Source of the DNA: Sulfurovum sp.
GTDB taxonomy: Bacteria > Campylobacterota > Campylobacteria > Campylobacterales > Sulfurovaceae
Length of the DNA stretch: 64,000 nt
NCBI GenBank assembly: GCA_030949725.1
Contig: JAUZSE010000025.1
Location: 1-64,000 of the forward strand
Direction of reading: 5' to 3'
A program made the translations under genes and the position numbers. Below, in pieces: positions 45,319 to 55,081 of the stretch; within the stretch, counting starts at the first letter, position 1, and every line of letters begins with the position of its first letter. The notes under the pieces are model-generated. The model was not told the origin of the DNA. It saw only the letters and a list, made by a program, of their open reading frames with translations, and did not search any database.

Positions 45319-45963
45319 CTAATGGATTTTGAATGACTTTGCGATAAATGTCTCTAGCCCTTTGTCAATACTCCACCAATTAGGAAACACTTCATCATAA
45401 TATGGCTGTGTTACTTCTTTGAAATCTTCTTTGTCTTCATACACGTTTACACACCAGTCAAAGTCAATATCAAATGTTTTTAGAGCCAGTATGGAAAGGA
45501 TCGTGTCGTTGATGCATCCTAGACGGCTTGGGGTGACTAAGAGTGTTTTGGCACTCAGTTCTTTGATGAGGTTGATCATCATATACTCTTTTGTGATGGG
45601 TACCATAAGACCACCAGCACCTTCTACTAAGAGAATGTCACATAGTTTTGAGAGTTCTGCGTGTTTGTCTATGATCTTTTGTATATCAATGGTATGCTCA
45701 ATATCTGCACAAAATGGGGCGGCAGGAAGAGGGAAGGTATAGGCTATAATATCTTGAGATTTTAAGTCTTTGAACCTACTATTAACCTTTTTGCAAGTTT
45801 CAAGTAGTATAGTAGCATCAGGTGCAGTGTGTGTTACTCCTGTTTCGATAGGTTTGTAAACACCCACTGCCAAACCTTGTGAAGCCAGTGCTTTTATGAG
45901 TTTTACGGTAGTGTAGGTTTTACCTACGTTGGTACCCGTTGCAGTGATAAAGAGTGATTGCAT
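45319..45963 (-). CDS. bioD: Dethiobiotin synthetase
   Basis: A 214-residue ATP-dependent enzyme of biotin synthesis. MQSLFITATGTNVGKTYTTV is the P-loop start, then KPIETGV, VEGAGGLMVPI and the end NWWSIDKGLE. The ATG at 45963 is chosen because GGAGATTTTCAA precedes it; an upstream start at 46020 would add unrelated residues and run into the divergent clpS. No other bio gene is near. Confidence 0.94.
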   Translation of the reverse strand: MQSLFITATGTNVGKTYTTVKLIKALASQGLAVGVYKPIETGVTHTAPDATILLETCKKVNSRFKDLKSQDIIAYTFPLPAAPFCADIEHTIDIQKIIDKHAELSKLCDILLVEGAGGLMVPITKEYMMINLIKELSAKTLLVTPSRLGCINDTILSILALKTFDIDFDWCVNVYEDKEDFKEVTQPYYDEVFPNWWSIDKGLETFIAKSFKIH

Positions 45964-46023
45964 TTGAAAATCTCCAATATTTCTGTATAATAACCAATAA
46001 ATAGATGAGGATTGTATCACAAA

Positions 46024-46323
46024 ATGCCAAAAATTGAAGAAGAATTAGAATTTGCCTTAGAGCTAGAAGAGCCCAAGATGTATCAAGTATTGTTACATAA
46101 TGATGACTATACGAGTATGGATTTTGTTATAGAGATATTGAGTAGTGTTTTTCATATGAATTACGCACAAGCAGAGAAGATTATGTTACAAATACATGAT
46201 TATGAACGTGCTATTTGTGGTGTATATAGTTTTGAGATAGCACAAACCAAAGCACAACAAGTAAAACAACGGGCGAAGCAAAATGAATTTCCCTTGCTTG
46301 CTACCATTGAAGAAAATTCATAA
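46024..46323 (+). CDS. clpS: Clp protease adaptor ClpS
   Basis: A 99-residue protein. After an acidic N-terminal tail, MYQVLLHNDDYTSMDFVIEIL and the LSSVFHMNYAQAEKIMLQIH core of ClpS, with the Asn-Asp-Asp residues that bind N-degron side chains; ERAICGVYSFEIAQTKAQQV follows. It delivers proteins with Leu, Phe, Tyr or Trp ends to ClpA. The ATG at 46024 is preferred to TTG at 46012, which is only a base from the GAGG. The next genes are clpA and aat, so the whole N-end rule set is in one run. Confidence 0.96.
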   Translation: MPKIEEELEFALELEEPKMYQVLLHNDDYTSMDFVIEILSSVFHMNYAQAEKIMLQIHDYERAICGVYSFEIAQTKAQQVKQRAKQNEFPLLATIEENS

Positions 46324-46334
46324 AGGATCAATAA

Positions 46335-48526
46335 ATGATAAGTATCGCACTGAATGATGTATTTAAACAAGCCGTAGGCTATGCCAAAGAGAATAGACAT
46401 GAGTACTTGACGGTAGAACATGTGTTTTTGTCTATGGTGAACTCTACATCAGGACAAGAAATCTTTTCCATACTTGATGCCAACCTTGATGTACTTAGAT
46501 CCGGCATTGTTGAGCATATCAGTAAAACCATTCCTTCTTTAAAAGAAGCGGTTGAGCCTTTTGAGACGGTTGCACTTTCGCGATCTATCAATGATATGAT
46601 GACACATATCCATTCGGCAGGAAGAACAGAAGCGAACATAGGTGATATGATAGCAGCGATTTTTATGCAAGAACACTCTTATGCCGTGTATCTTATGAAA
46701 AAAGAAGGTATAGCACGCGTGGATGTACTAGAAGTAATCTCTCATCGTCATGATAAAGGTAAGCCCGAATTAGCAGAAGAGAAAGAGAAAGAAACACTTC
46801 TAGATAAGTTTACTATGGAGCTTGTTGCCCTTGCTAAAACAGGCAAGATTGATCCCGTTGTGGGACGTATGGATGAGATAGAACGTGTGATGCAAACGCT
46901 TTGTCGTCGCAAAAAGAACAATCCGCTACTTGTGGGTGAACCTGGTGTGGGTAAAACAGCCATTGCTGAAGGTCTTGCACTGAAAATTGCTGAAGGTGAT
47001 GTGCCTGAGATACTCAAAGAATCAAAAGTATTTGCTCTTGATATGGGTGCTTTGGTCGCAGGAACGAAGTATAGAGGAGATTTTGAAAAACGTCTTAAAG
47101 GTATCATCAAAGAAATTACAGAACAAAAAAATGCCATTATGTTCATCGATGAAATACATACGATGGTAGGAGCAGGTGCAACGAGCGGTGGAAGTATGGA
47201 TGCTTCTAACTTACTAAAACCTGCACTAGCACGTGGTGACCTTAAATGTATTGGTGCAACTACTTATGCAGAGTATAGAAACTTCTTTGACAAAGATAAG
47301 GCTCTGAGCCGTAGATTTGCTAAAAGTAGATGTGGAAGAACCAAGTATAGAAGATACGTTTATTATATTGAAAGGGTATTCAGCATAAGTATGAGGATTA
47401 TCATAAGATTAAATTTACAGATGAGGCATTACAATCAGCCATAGACCTTTCTGTGAAGTATCTTCATGATAGATTTTTGCCTGATAAAGCGATGGATATT
47501 ATAGATGAAGTGGGTGCACTTTGTATGCTACGTGGAAAAGAAGATGTGATTATTAAAGCCATAGATATTGAAACAAGTGTGGCTAAGAGTTTGAAACTTC
47601 CCGCTACGGTGATAGGGACAGATGATACTACAAAACTCAAAAACCTTGAAAAAGATTTATCGTCACATATCATCGGACAAGATATTGCGATAAATGCATT
47701 GGCAACTGCGATAAAACGTTCTTATGCAGGACTTAATGGGGACGATAAACCTATAGGAAGTTTTCTTTTTGTGGGACCCACTGGTGTTGGGAAAACAGCA
47801 CTTGCCACACAACTAGCTAAAACCTTGCATGTGAATTTTGAGAGACTTGATATGTCTGAATATATGGAACCCCATGCTATCTCTCGTTTGGTAGGGGCAC
47901 CTCCAGGATATGTCGGTTATGAACAAGGTGGACTTTTGACTGAAATGATTAAAAAACATCCCCATACTGTGTTACTTCTTGATGAGGTAGAAAAAGCACA
48001 TCCAGATATTATGAATATCTTACTTCAGGTTATGGATGGTGCTAAACTGACAGATAACAATGGTGTGGTTTCTGATTTTAAAAATGTTATTTTGATTATG
48101 ACTTCTAACATTGGTACCAAAGAAGCCAATGTGATGGGCTTTAATAAAGACACTTCTATGAAGACTGATAAAGCACTGGCATCATTCTTTTCTCCTGAAT
48201 TTAGAAACCGTTTGAGTGGGACTATTGAGTTTAATGCTTTAGGTCTAAAGGAACTGGTGACTATCGTAGATAGAGAAGTAGACAAGCTAAATGTACAGCT
48301 TGAATCTAAAGGTGTGACTGTTGCACTAAGTAAAAAAGCAAAAGAGTATTTGGCTGATGCGGGCTATGATAAGCGTTATGGTGCTAGACATATTGCAAGG
48401 GTGATAGATAAAAAAGTAAAAGAAGAACTTGCAGATGAGATACTTTTTGGAAAACTTAAAAAAGGTGGCTTAGTCAAAGTGACTTATAAAAAAGATACAT
48501 TAAAATTTGAGTTTACTGCAAAATAG
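46335..48526 (+). CDS. clpA: ClpA-type AAA+ unfoldase (two frameshifts)
   Basis: About 730 residues. Clp N-terminal repeats ([20 protein letters not shown]), first AAA module with [20 protein letters not shown] and [12 protein letters not shown], second module with [32 protein letters not shown] and [12 protein letters not shown] at the end. The frame is shifted at about 47332-47335 (A4) and 47374-47376 (G3); fixing both gives [17 protein letters not shown] and [18 protein letters not shown]. The length and two-module layout fit ClpA, and clpS and aat neighbours agree. It unfolds substrates for ClpP. Confidence 0.95.
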
Positions 48527-48533
48527 AGTGAGT

Positions 48534-49250
48534 ATGGAAGATGAGTTTTACGTACCGCAATTAAGTCCATACTTTCTTGCTTTTCCCAACCCTTATTATG
48601 CAGATGAAGAGGGTTTGCTTGCTTATGGGGGAGATCTTTCCTCTTCAAGACTTTTGTCTGCCTATAAAAGTGGTATATTTCCTTGGTTTACTAAGGGAGA
48701 TCCCATACTCTGGTGGTCTCCAAATCCACGACTTCTACTGTACCCCGATAAATTTTATATGCGTAAATCTTTTAGAAGAGTGTTACGTTCTGGAAAATTT
48801 TCTGTGAGTTTTGATAGACATTTTGCTGAAGTCATCCATCATTGTGCCAGTGTGCCCAGAGATGGGCAAGAGGCTACTTGGATTGTGTCCGAAATGGAAG
48901 AAGCCTATACTAGACTACATAATGAGGGCTTTGCACACAGTGTAGAGGTGTATAAAGAGGGTAAACTGGTCGGTGGTCTATATGGTGTAGCTCTGGGAAA
49001 AGCTTTTTTTGGAGAATCCATGTTCTCTTTGGTGCCCGATGCATCTAAAGTAGCTTTTAAAGCACTAAGTGACGTTTTAGGCAGTAGAGGCTATGATTTT
49101 ATAGACTGTCAAATGAAAACAGATCATATGATAGGTCTAGGTGCAGAGGTGGTTGAGAGAGAGATTTTTCTTGATGCTTTAGCCCTTGCAACAGAAAAGT
49201 CAAGTGATATGGGTCCATGGACTGAATTTATATGGGAATACAAGGAATAA
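48534..49250 (+). CDS. aat: Leucyl/phenylalanyl-tRNA--protein transferase
   Basis: A 238-residue enzyme that adds Leu or Phe to N-terminal Arg or Lys of proteins, making N-degrons. Motifs: FPNPYYADEEGLLAYGGDLS, FPWFTKGDPILWWSPNPR (the family signature), GFAHSVEVY, LVGGLYGVALGKAFFGESMFS and DCQMKTDHMIGLGAEVV. ATG at 48534 is eight bases after the clpA stop. Products of this enzyme are ClpS/ClpA substrates; the three genes form a functional unit. Confidence 0.96.
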   Translation: MEDEFYVPQLSPYFLAFPNPYYADEEGLLAYGGDLSSSRLLSAYKSGIFPWFTKGDPILWWSPNPRLLLYPDKFYMRKSFRRVLRSGKFSVSFDRHFAEVIHHCASVPRDGQEATWIVSEMEEAYTRLHNEGFAHSVEVYKEGKLVGGLYGVALGKAFFGESMFSLVPDASKVAFKALSDVLGSRGYDFIDCQMKTDHMIGLGAEVVEREIFLDALALATEKSSDMGPWTEFIWEYKE

Positions 49251-49253
49251 AAA

Positions 49254-50249
49254 ATGGTAAATCGAGATATAAATTTCTCTTTGTGGTTGGACTTCGTTGA
49301 GAGAGATTATTTAAAAAACGCGTTTTCAAAACTTATAGACAATGGAACGATTAATGGTGCAACCAGCAATCCTTCTATCTTTGCTTCGGCTATTACGACA
49401 TCGCCTGCGTATAAAGAGCAGTTGGCTTCACTTACAGGCAAAAGTGCCAAAGAGAAGTATGAAGCACTTGCTGTTGATGACATCCGAAGTGCTGCACAAG
49501 CATTAAGAGCATCGTATGATGAAGGCAATGATGGATATATCTCTATAGAAGTAGATCCTTTTCTCTCTAATGATACGCAGGGTAGCATAGAAGAAGGTAA
49601 AAGGCTTTTTACTGCCATAGGTGAACCCAATGTAATGGTCAAAATACCTGCAACAGAAGCAGGATATGATGCGATGACTGAGCTTTTGTGTAATGGAATT
49701 TCTGTCAATGCAACATTGATATTTTCTCCTAAACAGGCACAAAAATGTTTGAAAGCGATGAAAAAAGGTATGGATGGATTTGAGGCTTCTGGAGGAGGAA
49801 GAGTAGAATCTGTGATTTCTGTATTTGTGAGCCGTTTTGATAGATTGCTAGATGCAGACCTTGAACAAGAGGGCATTGCGGTTTCAAAAACAGGTATCTA
49901 TAATGCAGCAAAGATTTATAATCTTGTAGAGTCACATCATACACCGGCTGTGCGTACACTTTTTGCAAGTACAGGGGTCAAAGGAAATAATCTGCCAGCA
50001 GATTATTATATGAGGGCATTGCTTGCACCACACTCTGTCAATACAGCACCCTTAGCAACGATTGAGTCGTATATTTCCAAAAAAGAATCTCTGCCTAGAT
50101 TACCACTAGAAGATGATGTAATTAATGGATACTTTACTAAATTGGCAGACAATGGATTTGATATGGATGCTATCTATGCTGAGTTACTTCAGGATGGCTT
50201 AAGTGCATTTGAAAAAGCTTTTAGTGAGATGCTGGAAACATTAGCGTAA
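49254..50249 (+). CDS. tal: Transaldolase
   Basis: A 331-residue pentose-phosphate enzyme moving dihydroxyacetone units. SLWLDFVERDYLKNAFSKLI, GATSNPSIFASAI (N-terminal signature), SIEVDPFLSNDT, VMVKIPATEAG with the Schiff-base Lys (about 128) and SVFVSRFDRLLDADL. Form matches the Campylobacterota subfamily rather than E. coli TalB. It starts four bases after aat and is followed by pilT at 24 bases. Confidence 0.93.
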   Translation: MVNRDINFSLWLDFVERDYLKNAFSKLIDNGTINGATSNPSIFASAITTSPAYKEQLASLTGKSAKEKYEALAVDDIRSAAQALRASYDEGNDGYISIEVDPFLSNDTQGSIEEGKRLFTAIGEPNVMVKIPATEAGYDAMTELLCNGISVNATLIFSPKQAQKCLKAMKKGMDGFEASGGGRVESVISVFVSRFDRLLDADLEQEGIAVSKTGIYNAAKIYNLVESHHTPAVRTLFASTGVKGNNLPADYYMRALLAPHSVNTAPLATIESYISKKESLPRLPLEDDVINGYFTKLADNGFDMDAIYAELLQDGLSAFEKAFSEMLETLA

Positions 50250-50273
50250 TCGTTACAATGAGAAGGAGACATA

Positions 50274-51431
50274 ATGGGTGAAATGGAAAAATATTTACAG
50301 ATGTATTTGAAATCAATGTTGAAAAATAGTGGATCTGACTTACACTTAAAATCAACTGCTGTACCTAGAGTACGTATACACGGTGTACTTAAAGCCATGG
50401 GAAAAGATGTCGTCACTGCAACGATGATGGAAAATATAGCAAAAGAAATCTTGACTCCAGACCAATATACAAAGCTAGTAGCAGATAAACAATTGGACTT
50501 TTCTTATGTCATCGGTACAGAAGGACGGTTTAGAGCAAACTTTTTTTATCAGATGCAGGGGCTTTCTTCTGTTATGCGGGTTATTCCTGTAGATATTTTG
50601 CCTTTAGAAAAACTAAAACTCCCTCCTGTGGTTGATACTTTCGCAGATATTTCTCGTGGATTAGTATTGGTTACAGGGGTCACTGGGTCTGGTAAATCAA
50701 CGACTTTGGCTGCGATTATTGATAGGATTAATAGTACGCAACAAAAACATATTATCACCGTAGAAGATCCTGTAGAGTTTGTACATCCAGATAAAAAATG
50801 TTTAATCAATCAAAGAGGGGTAGGAGAAGATACCCATTCTTTTGCAGATGCACTCAAAGCTGCCCTAAGAGAAGATCCTGATATTATTTTGGTAGGAGAA
50901 ATGAGGGATATGGAGACCATTGATATTGCCTTGCATGCAGCCAATACAGGACACCTTGTTTTCTCTACATTGCATACACTAGATGCAAAAGAGACGATTG
51001 ATAGGATCATTGGTACTTTCCCCGCAGAAGAACAACCACGTATTCGTACTTCTTTGGCTTCTGTCATTGAGGGTATATTGTCTCAAAGACTGATACCTAC
51101 GATTGATGGTGGACGTGTAGCAGGGATAGAAATCTTGAAAAAAACTGCAAGAATAGAGCAACTCATCATGGAAGATAGAGATGCTGAAATCCCTGATGCC
51201 TTAGCTGAGGGAAAAGAGATTTATGGGACACAAACATTTGATCAAGCTTTACTTGATATTTTTGACCAAAAGAAAATCACTAGAGAAATGGCACTAGAAT
51301 ATGCAACCAATCCTTCAGATATGAAACTAAAAATGGCAGGGGTAGGAAAAGGAGCTATTGTGCAAGAAGATAGAGGAGATAAAGAAGTAGAAGTATTTGG
51401 ATTTAAAGATGAGGACGAGGACAAAAAATAA
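50274..51431 (+). CDS. pilT: PilT-type retraction ATPase
   Basis: A 385-residue hexameric ATPase of the GspE/PilT family. N-terminal PAS-like part with SGSDLHLKSTAVPRVRIHG, Walker A LVTGVTGSGKSTTLAA (about 127-142), EDPVEFVHPDKK Asp box, ALREDPDIILVGEMRD Walker B and HLVFSTLHT His box. The C-terminus carries an extra acidic tail DKEVEVFGFKDEDEDKK. It would power type IV pilus retraction; no other pilus gene is in the window. GAAGGAGACATA is a strong ribosome site. Confidence 0.92.
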   Translation: MGEMEKYLQMYLKSMLKNSGSDLHLKSTAVPRVRIHGVLKAMGKDVVTATMMENIAKEILTPDQYTKLVADKQLDFSYVIGTEGRFRANFFYQMQGLSSVMRVIPVDILPLEKLKLPPVVDTFADISRGLVLVTGVTGSGKSTTLAAIIDRINSTQQKHIITVEDPVEFVHPDKKCLINQRGVGEDTHSFADALKAALREDPDIILVGEMRDMETIDIALHAANTGHLVFSTLHTLDAKETIDRIIGTFPAEEQPRIRTSLASVIEGILSQRLIPTIDGGRVAGIEILKKTARIEQLIMEDRDAEIPDALAEGKEIYGTQTFDQALLDIFDQKKITREMALEYATNPSDMKLKMAGVGKGAIVQEDRGDKEVEVFGFKDEDEDKK

Positions 51432-51533
51432 GAGAAAAAGTAGTTTAATACAAGTTGGGTATAATTCTCGTCTATTTTACGAAATACAGTAATGGATGAC
51501 GTAAAAAATTATACAATGTAATAAAGGACAAAT

Positions 51534-52070
51534 ATGTTAGAAGGTATCGTTAGAGAGAGTATCGGTAAAGTGAATGCAAAGAAGCTTAAAAGAGATGGTT
51601 ATCTAATCGCAAACATTTATGCAAATGGCGTTGAGAATATCAATGCTGCATTTAAACGTGGAGAATTTGTAAGAACAGTAAGAAACAAAGAAACACTTGC
51701 ATTTCCAGTTAAAGTTGGCGACAAAGAGATCAATGTATTTATCCAAGAATATCAACTTCACCCAATAAATGGTGATGTATTACATGTAGATTTGAGAGTG
51801 GCTGTACCAGGTCAAGTAACAAACTTCCTTGTACCTGTTGTTATGCACGGAACACCAATAGGTCTTAAAAATAAAGGCGTACTTGTATTGTCTAAAAAAA
51901 GATTAAAAGTAAGAGGTAAGATTGAAGATATGCCTGTGAATTTTGACCTTGATGTTGAGCCATTGGACAGAGATCAATCTATTCTTGTAAGAGGTATTGA
52001 ATCACCTGCAAACTGTCTTATAATGGATAGACCAGATGTTGCTATCTGTGGTGTGATTAAAGCCAAATAA
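51534..52070 (+). CDS. rplY: 50S ribosomal protein L25 (CTC family)
   Basis: A 178-residue L25/CTC protein that binds 5S rRNA. MLEGIVRESIGKVNAKKLKRDGYLIANIYANGVEN is the N-terminal L25 beta-barrel start, KVGDKEINVFIQEYQLHP and GDVLHVDLRVAVPGQV follow, and a C-terminal TL5-like domain with VHLDVEPL type (FDLDVEPLDRD). Pairing with pth downstream is the common bacterial order. Confidence 0.95.
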   Translation: MLEGIVRESIGKVNAKKLKRDGYLIANIYANGVENINAAFKRGEFVRTVRNKETLAFPVKVGDKEINVFIQEYQLHPINGDVLHVDLRVAVPGQVTNFLVPVVMHGTPIGLKNKGVLVLSKKRLKVRGKIEDMPVNFDLDVEPLDRDQSILVRGIESPANCLIMDRPDVAICGVIKAK

Positions 52071-52090
52071 GCATAAACAAGTAAATTATT

Positions 52091-52663
52091 ATGACACTTT
52101 TTGTAGGTCTAGGTAATCCAGGATCACAATACGAAAATACACGTCATAATATCGGCTTTAAAACGATTGACACTTTACTTGATCGTTTTTCTGCCCGAGA
52201 TATTTCCAAAACTTCATTTCAAGGGCTACTTTACCGTTCCTCTTCTTCATTTTTTTTAAAACCTAGCACTTATATGAACCTTTCAGGACAATCTGCACAG
52301 GCTGTAAAACATTTTTTTAAAATTGAACTAGAAGATGTGATCGTGATTCATGATGATATAGATCTGCCTTTTGGTGCCTTACGCTTTAAAAGAGGTGGTG
52401 GACATGGGGGACACAATGGTCTTAAATCTTTAGATGCACATCTTACAAAAGAGTATATTCGCGTAAGAATAGGGGTAGGAAAACCAGAACACAAGTCTCA
52501 AGTTGCCAACTATGTATTGCATGCTTTTTCTAAAGAGGAAGAAGATGACTTAGCTGCTTTGATAATGCATGTGAGTGATGCATGTGAAGCATTATTGTCT
52601 GAAACACTGAATGAGGTACGCTCAAAATATAGCTTAAAGTCTATAGAAAATTTGAAAACATGA
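52091..52663 (+). CDS. pth: Peptidyl-tRNA hydrolase
   Basis: A 190-residue enzyme that releases peptides from drop-off tRNA. LFVGLGNPGSQYENTRHNIGF with the catalytic His (about 20), FFLKPSTYMNLSGQS, VIVIHDDIDLPFGALRFKRGGGHGGHNGLKSL and IRVRIGVGKPEHKSQV. 20 bases after rplY and overlapping the lptG-type gene by four bases. Confidence 0.97.
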   Translation: MTLFVGLGNPGSQYENTRHNIGFKTIDTLLDRFSARDISKTSFQGLLYRSSSSFFLKPSTYMNLSGQSAQAVKHFFKIELEDVIVIHDDIDLPFGALRFKRGGGHGGHNGLKSLDAHLTKEYIRVRIGVGKPEHKSQVANYVLHAFSKEEEDDLAALIMHVSDACEALLSETLNEVRSKYSLKSIENLKT

Positions 52664-53742
52664 GTTTTCTTTACCCTCCACTTTATTTTAGGTACTTATC
52701 AATACTTTATCTTAAAAACCTATTGTCTATATTGTTTGGTCTCTCGTTTGCCTTTGCATCAATAGATTATTTTCAGAATGTACAAAATCTTGATGTAGCT
52801 TCAAATTATAAGATACTGTATATATTTTATATGTGGCAAGAAGCCTTAGGTTTACTCTATCCTCTTGCTATCGTCTTTGCATTAATTATGACAAAAATCG
52901 CACTTATTAAGAATAATACGATGGGTGCTTTGCATGCCTTTGGATATAATAAAAAAAGACTTTTTAAACCTTTGATTACTGTAGCAACATTGACCTATAT
53001 GATATTTGTCATGCTCCATACGACAGCATTTTCTTATGCCAAAGACAAAGCAAATTTTCTTTTGAAACATGAACTTTCTGCTTATGATGTCAATGATCTT
53101 TTCTTCAAATACAATGATACTTTTGTGTATATTGACAATCTTGATCCCATCGAGAAAAAGATTCAAAATATTACTATTTTTAAAGTAGAAGGCTACCAAG
53201 TACGTTATACGATTAAAGCACCTGTAGCCCTTTTTGATGGAGAAAAATGGATAGCCCATGAGGCGACATTAAAAACACATATCTATAAGAACAATGAATT
53301 ACAAAAATATACAGTAGAACATAAAGATACTATAGAAACCCTAGTTGGCTATAAACCAAAGATCATAGAGTCACTGTATGTAGGTAGGTCTATGAATATT
53401 ATTGATGCCTATCAAACCTTGAACTTACTTCATCATCAAAATCTTAATTCAGATATGATAAGAGCTGCTATGTATGAAAAAATATTGGTTCCTCTGTTTG
53501 CTTTGGCATTGGTCTTGATCTTATTTTTCAAATTGCCTTTTCATGCAAGGATGATGAATACAGGGGCTGTGGTTGCACTCTCTTTAGCAGGGACGTTTAG
53601 TATTTGGGGTCTTCTTTTTGGTTTGGGTCAAATGAGTATAAACGGTGTACTTCTGCCCGAATTTGCAGCACTTTTACCCATCATTTTGTTATGGGGTTAT
53701 AGCTTGTATATCTACTTTACGGATGAAAAAAAGATCGCTTAA
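52660..53742 (+). CDS. LptF/LptG-family permease
   Basis: A 360-residue YjgP/YjgQ-family protein of LPS export. Three N-terminal transmembrane segments (about 15-120), a periplasmic beta region of about 130 residues (YIDNLDPIEKKIQNITIFKVEG; APVALFDGEKWIAHEATL), then three C-terminal helices (LVPLFALALVLILFFKLPF; GLLFGLGQMSI; LPIILLWGYSLYIY). Only one of the pair LptF/LptG is here. The ATG overlaps pth. Confidence 0.87.
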   Translation: MSFLYPPLYFRYLSILYLKNLLSILFGLSFAFASIDYFQNVQNLDVASNYKILYIFYMWQEALGLLYPLAIVFALIMTKIALIKNNTMGALHAFGYNKKRLFKPLITVATLTYMIFVMLHTTAFSYAKDKANFLLKHELSAYDVNDLFFKYNDTFVYIDNLDPIEKKIQNITIFKVEGYQVRYTIKAPVALFDGEKWIAHEATLKTHIYKNNELQKYTVEHKDTIETLVGYKPKIIESLYVGRSMNIIDAYQTLNLLHHQNLNSDMIRAAMYEKILVPLFALALVLILFFKLPFHARMMNTGAVVALSLAGTFSIWGLLFGLGQMSINGVLLPEFAALLPIILLWGYSLYIYFTDEKKIA

Positions 53743-53847
53743 ATCTTTACAGAACATTTCAAACTACCTTTTAATCAACTTTTGGATAAAATCACTTTAA
53801 AACAGACATCCAATATACAAAAATTGGGTTACTTTAGGATATTAGAG

Positions 53848-55071
53848 ATGAGTATTGACACGAAAGCATTGGCAGATAAATATGGCACACCTTTGTATGT
53901 GTATGATTTTGATTATATTGAAAATAGATACACGACACTCAAAGAAGCATTTGCAGGTAAAAAATCCATTATTAACTACGCAGTGAAAGCAAATTCTAAC
54001 CTCTCAGTGATTGCATATTTGGCAAAGCTTGGTGCAGGGGCAGATTGTGTGAGTATAGGAGAAGTGCAAAGAGCGTTGACTGCTGGTGTAAGTAAATATA
54101 AAATTATTTTTTCAGGTGTAGGGAAACGTGATGATGAGATACGTGCAGCTTTGGAGCATGATATTCTTCTACTTAATTTAGAGAGTGAAGCAGAGATGAA
54201 GCGTGTTGAAATGGTAGCCAAAGAATTGGGTAAAGAAGCACGTATTTCTATACGTGTCAATCCAAACATTGATCCTCAAACGCATCCTTATATTTCAACT
54301 GGACTGCATGAAAATAAATTTGGTGTTGAACTTGATATGGCTAAACGTATGTATATTTATGCCAATAAGTCAGAGTTTCTCAATCCTGTAGGTATTCATT
54401 TTCACATTGGGTCACAGCTTACTAAACTTTCTCCTATTAAAGAAGCCTGTGGTATTGTAGCAGATCTAGTACGTTCACTCAAAGCCATCAATATTGACAT
54501 TAAGTTCTTTGATGTGGGTGGAGGTATAGGCGTGGTCTATGATGAAGAAGTGACTATATCTGCAAAAGAGTATACACAAGTGATCTTTGAAATGACCAAA
54601 GGGCTTGATCTGACACTTCTTTGCGAACCAGGACGTTATATGGTAGCCAATGCAGGAATATTTTTGACCAAAGTTTTGTATGAAAAAAACAATGGTGGTA
54701 AACGTTTTGTGATTGTAGATGGGGCGATGAATGACCTCATACGACCTAGCCTTTATAATGCTTATCATAAGATAGAAGCAGTAGGTGTAGAAGGTGCAAA
54801 AGAATATGAAAACACACCTGCGGATGTTGTAGGACCAGTATGTGAAAGTGGTGACTTCTTTGGCAAAGACGTACCATTGCCTCCACTTGAGCATAATGAT
54901 CTTCTTATGATACATTCAGCAGGTGCGTATGGGTTTACGATGGCATCAAACTACAATACCCGTGCCAAAGCTGCAGAAGTGGCAGTGCAAGCTGGGAAAG
55001 ACAGACTGATCCGTCAAAGAGAGACGTATGAAGATCAAGTACGTTTAGAACTTGAATATTTGGAAAAATAG
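53848..55071 (+). CDS. lysA: Diaminopimelate decarboxylase
   Basis: A 407-residue PLP enzyme forming lysine. YGTPLYVYDFDYIE, PLP-binding YAVKANSN with the Lys (about 50), GAGADCVSIGE, FHIGSQ, FDVGGGIGV, EPGRYMVANAG, GPVCESGDFFGKD and the dimer-site segment near the end. The ATG at 53848 is chosen; an upstream TTG at 53782 would add 22 non-family residues. It is 10 bases from pheA and appears to head the lysA-pheA-hisC run. Confidence 0.95.
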   Translation: MSIDTKALADKYGTPLYVYDFDYIENRYTTLKEAFAGKKSIINYAVKANSNLSVIAYLAKLGAGADCVSIGEVQRALTAGVSKYKIIFSGVGKRDDEIRAALEHDILLLNLESEAEMKRVEMVAKELGKEARISIRVNPNIDPQTHPYISTGLHENKFGVELDMAKRMYIYANKSEFLNPVGIHFHIGSQLTKLSPIKEACGIVADLVRSLKAINIDIKFFDVGGGIGVVYDEEVTISAKEYTQVIFEMTKGLDLTLLCEPGRYMVANAGIFLTKVLYEKNNGGKRFVIVDGAMNDLIRPSLYNAYHKIEAVGVEGAKEYENTPADVVGPVCESGDFFGKDVPLPPLEHNDLLMIHSAGAYGFTMASNYNTRAKAAEVAVQAGKDRLIRQRETYEDQVRLELEYLEK

Positions 55072-55081
55072 AAGGCATATT

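Noticed and set aside
49307-49876. 189-codon minus-strand ORF inside the transaldolase gene
   Set aside because: Complete overlap with a conserved enzyme and Ser/Leu-rich antisense composition; no start signals.
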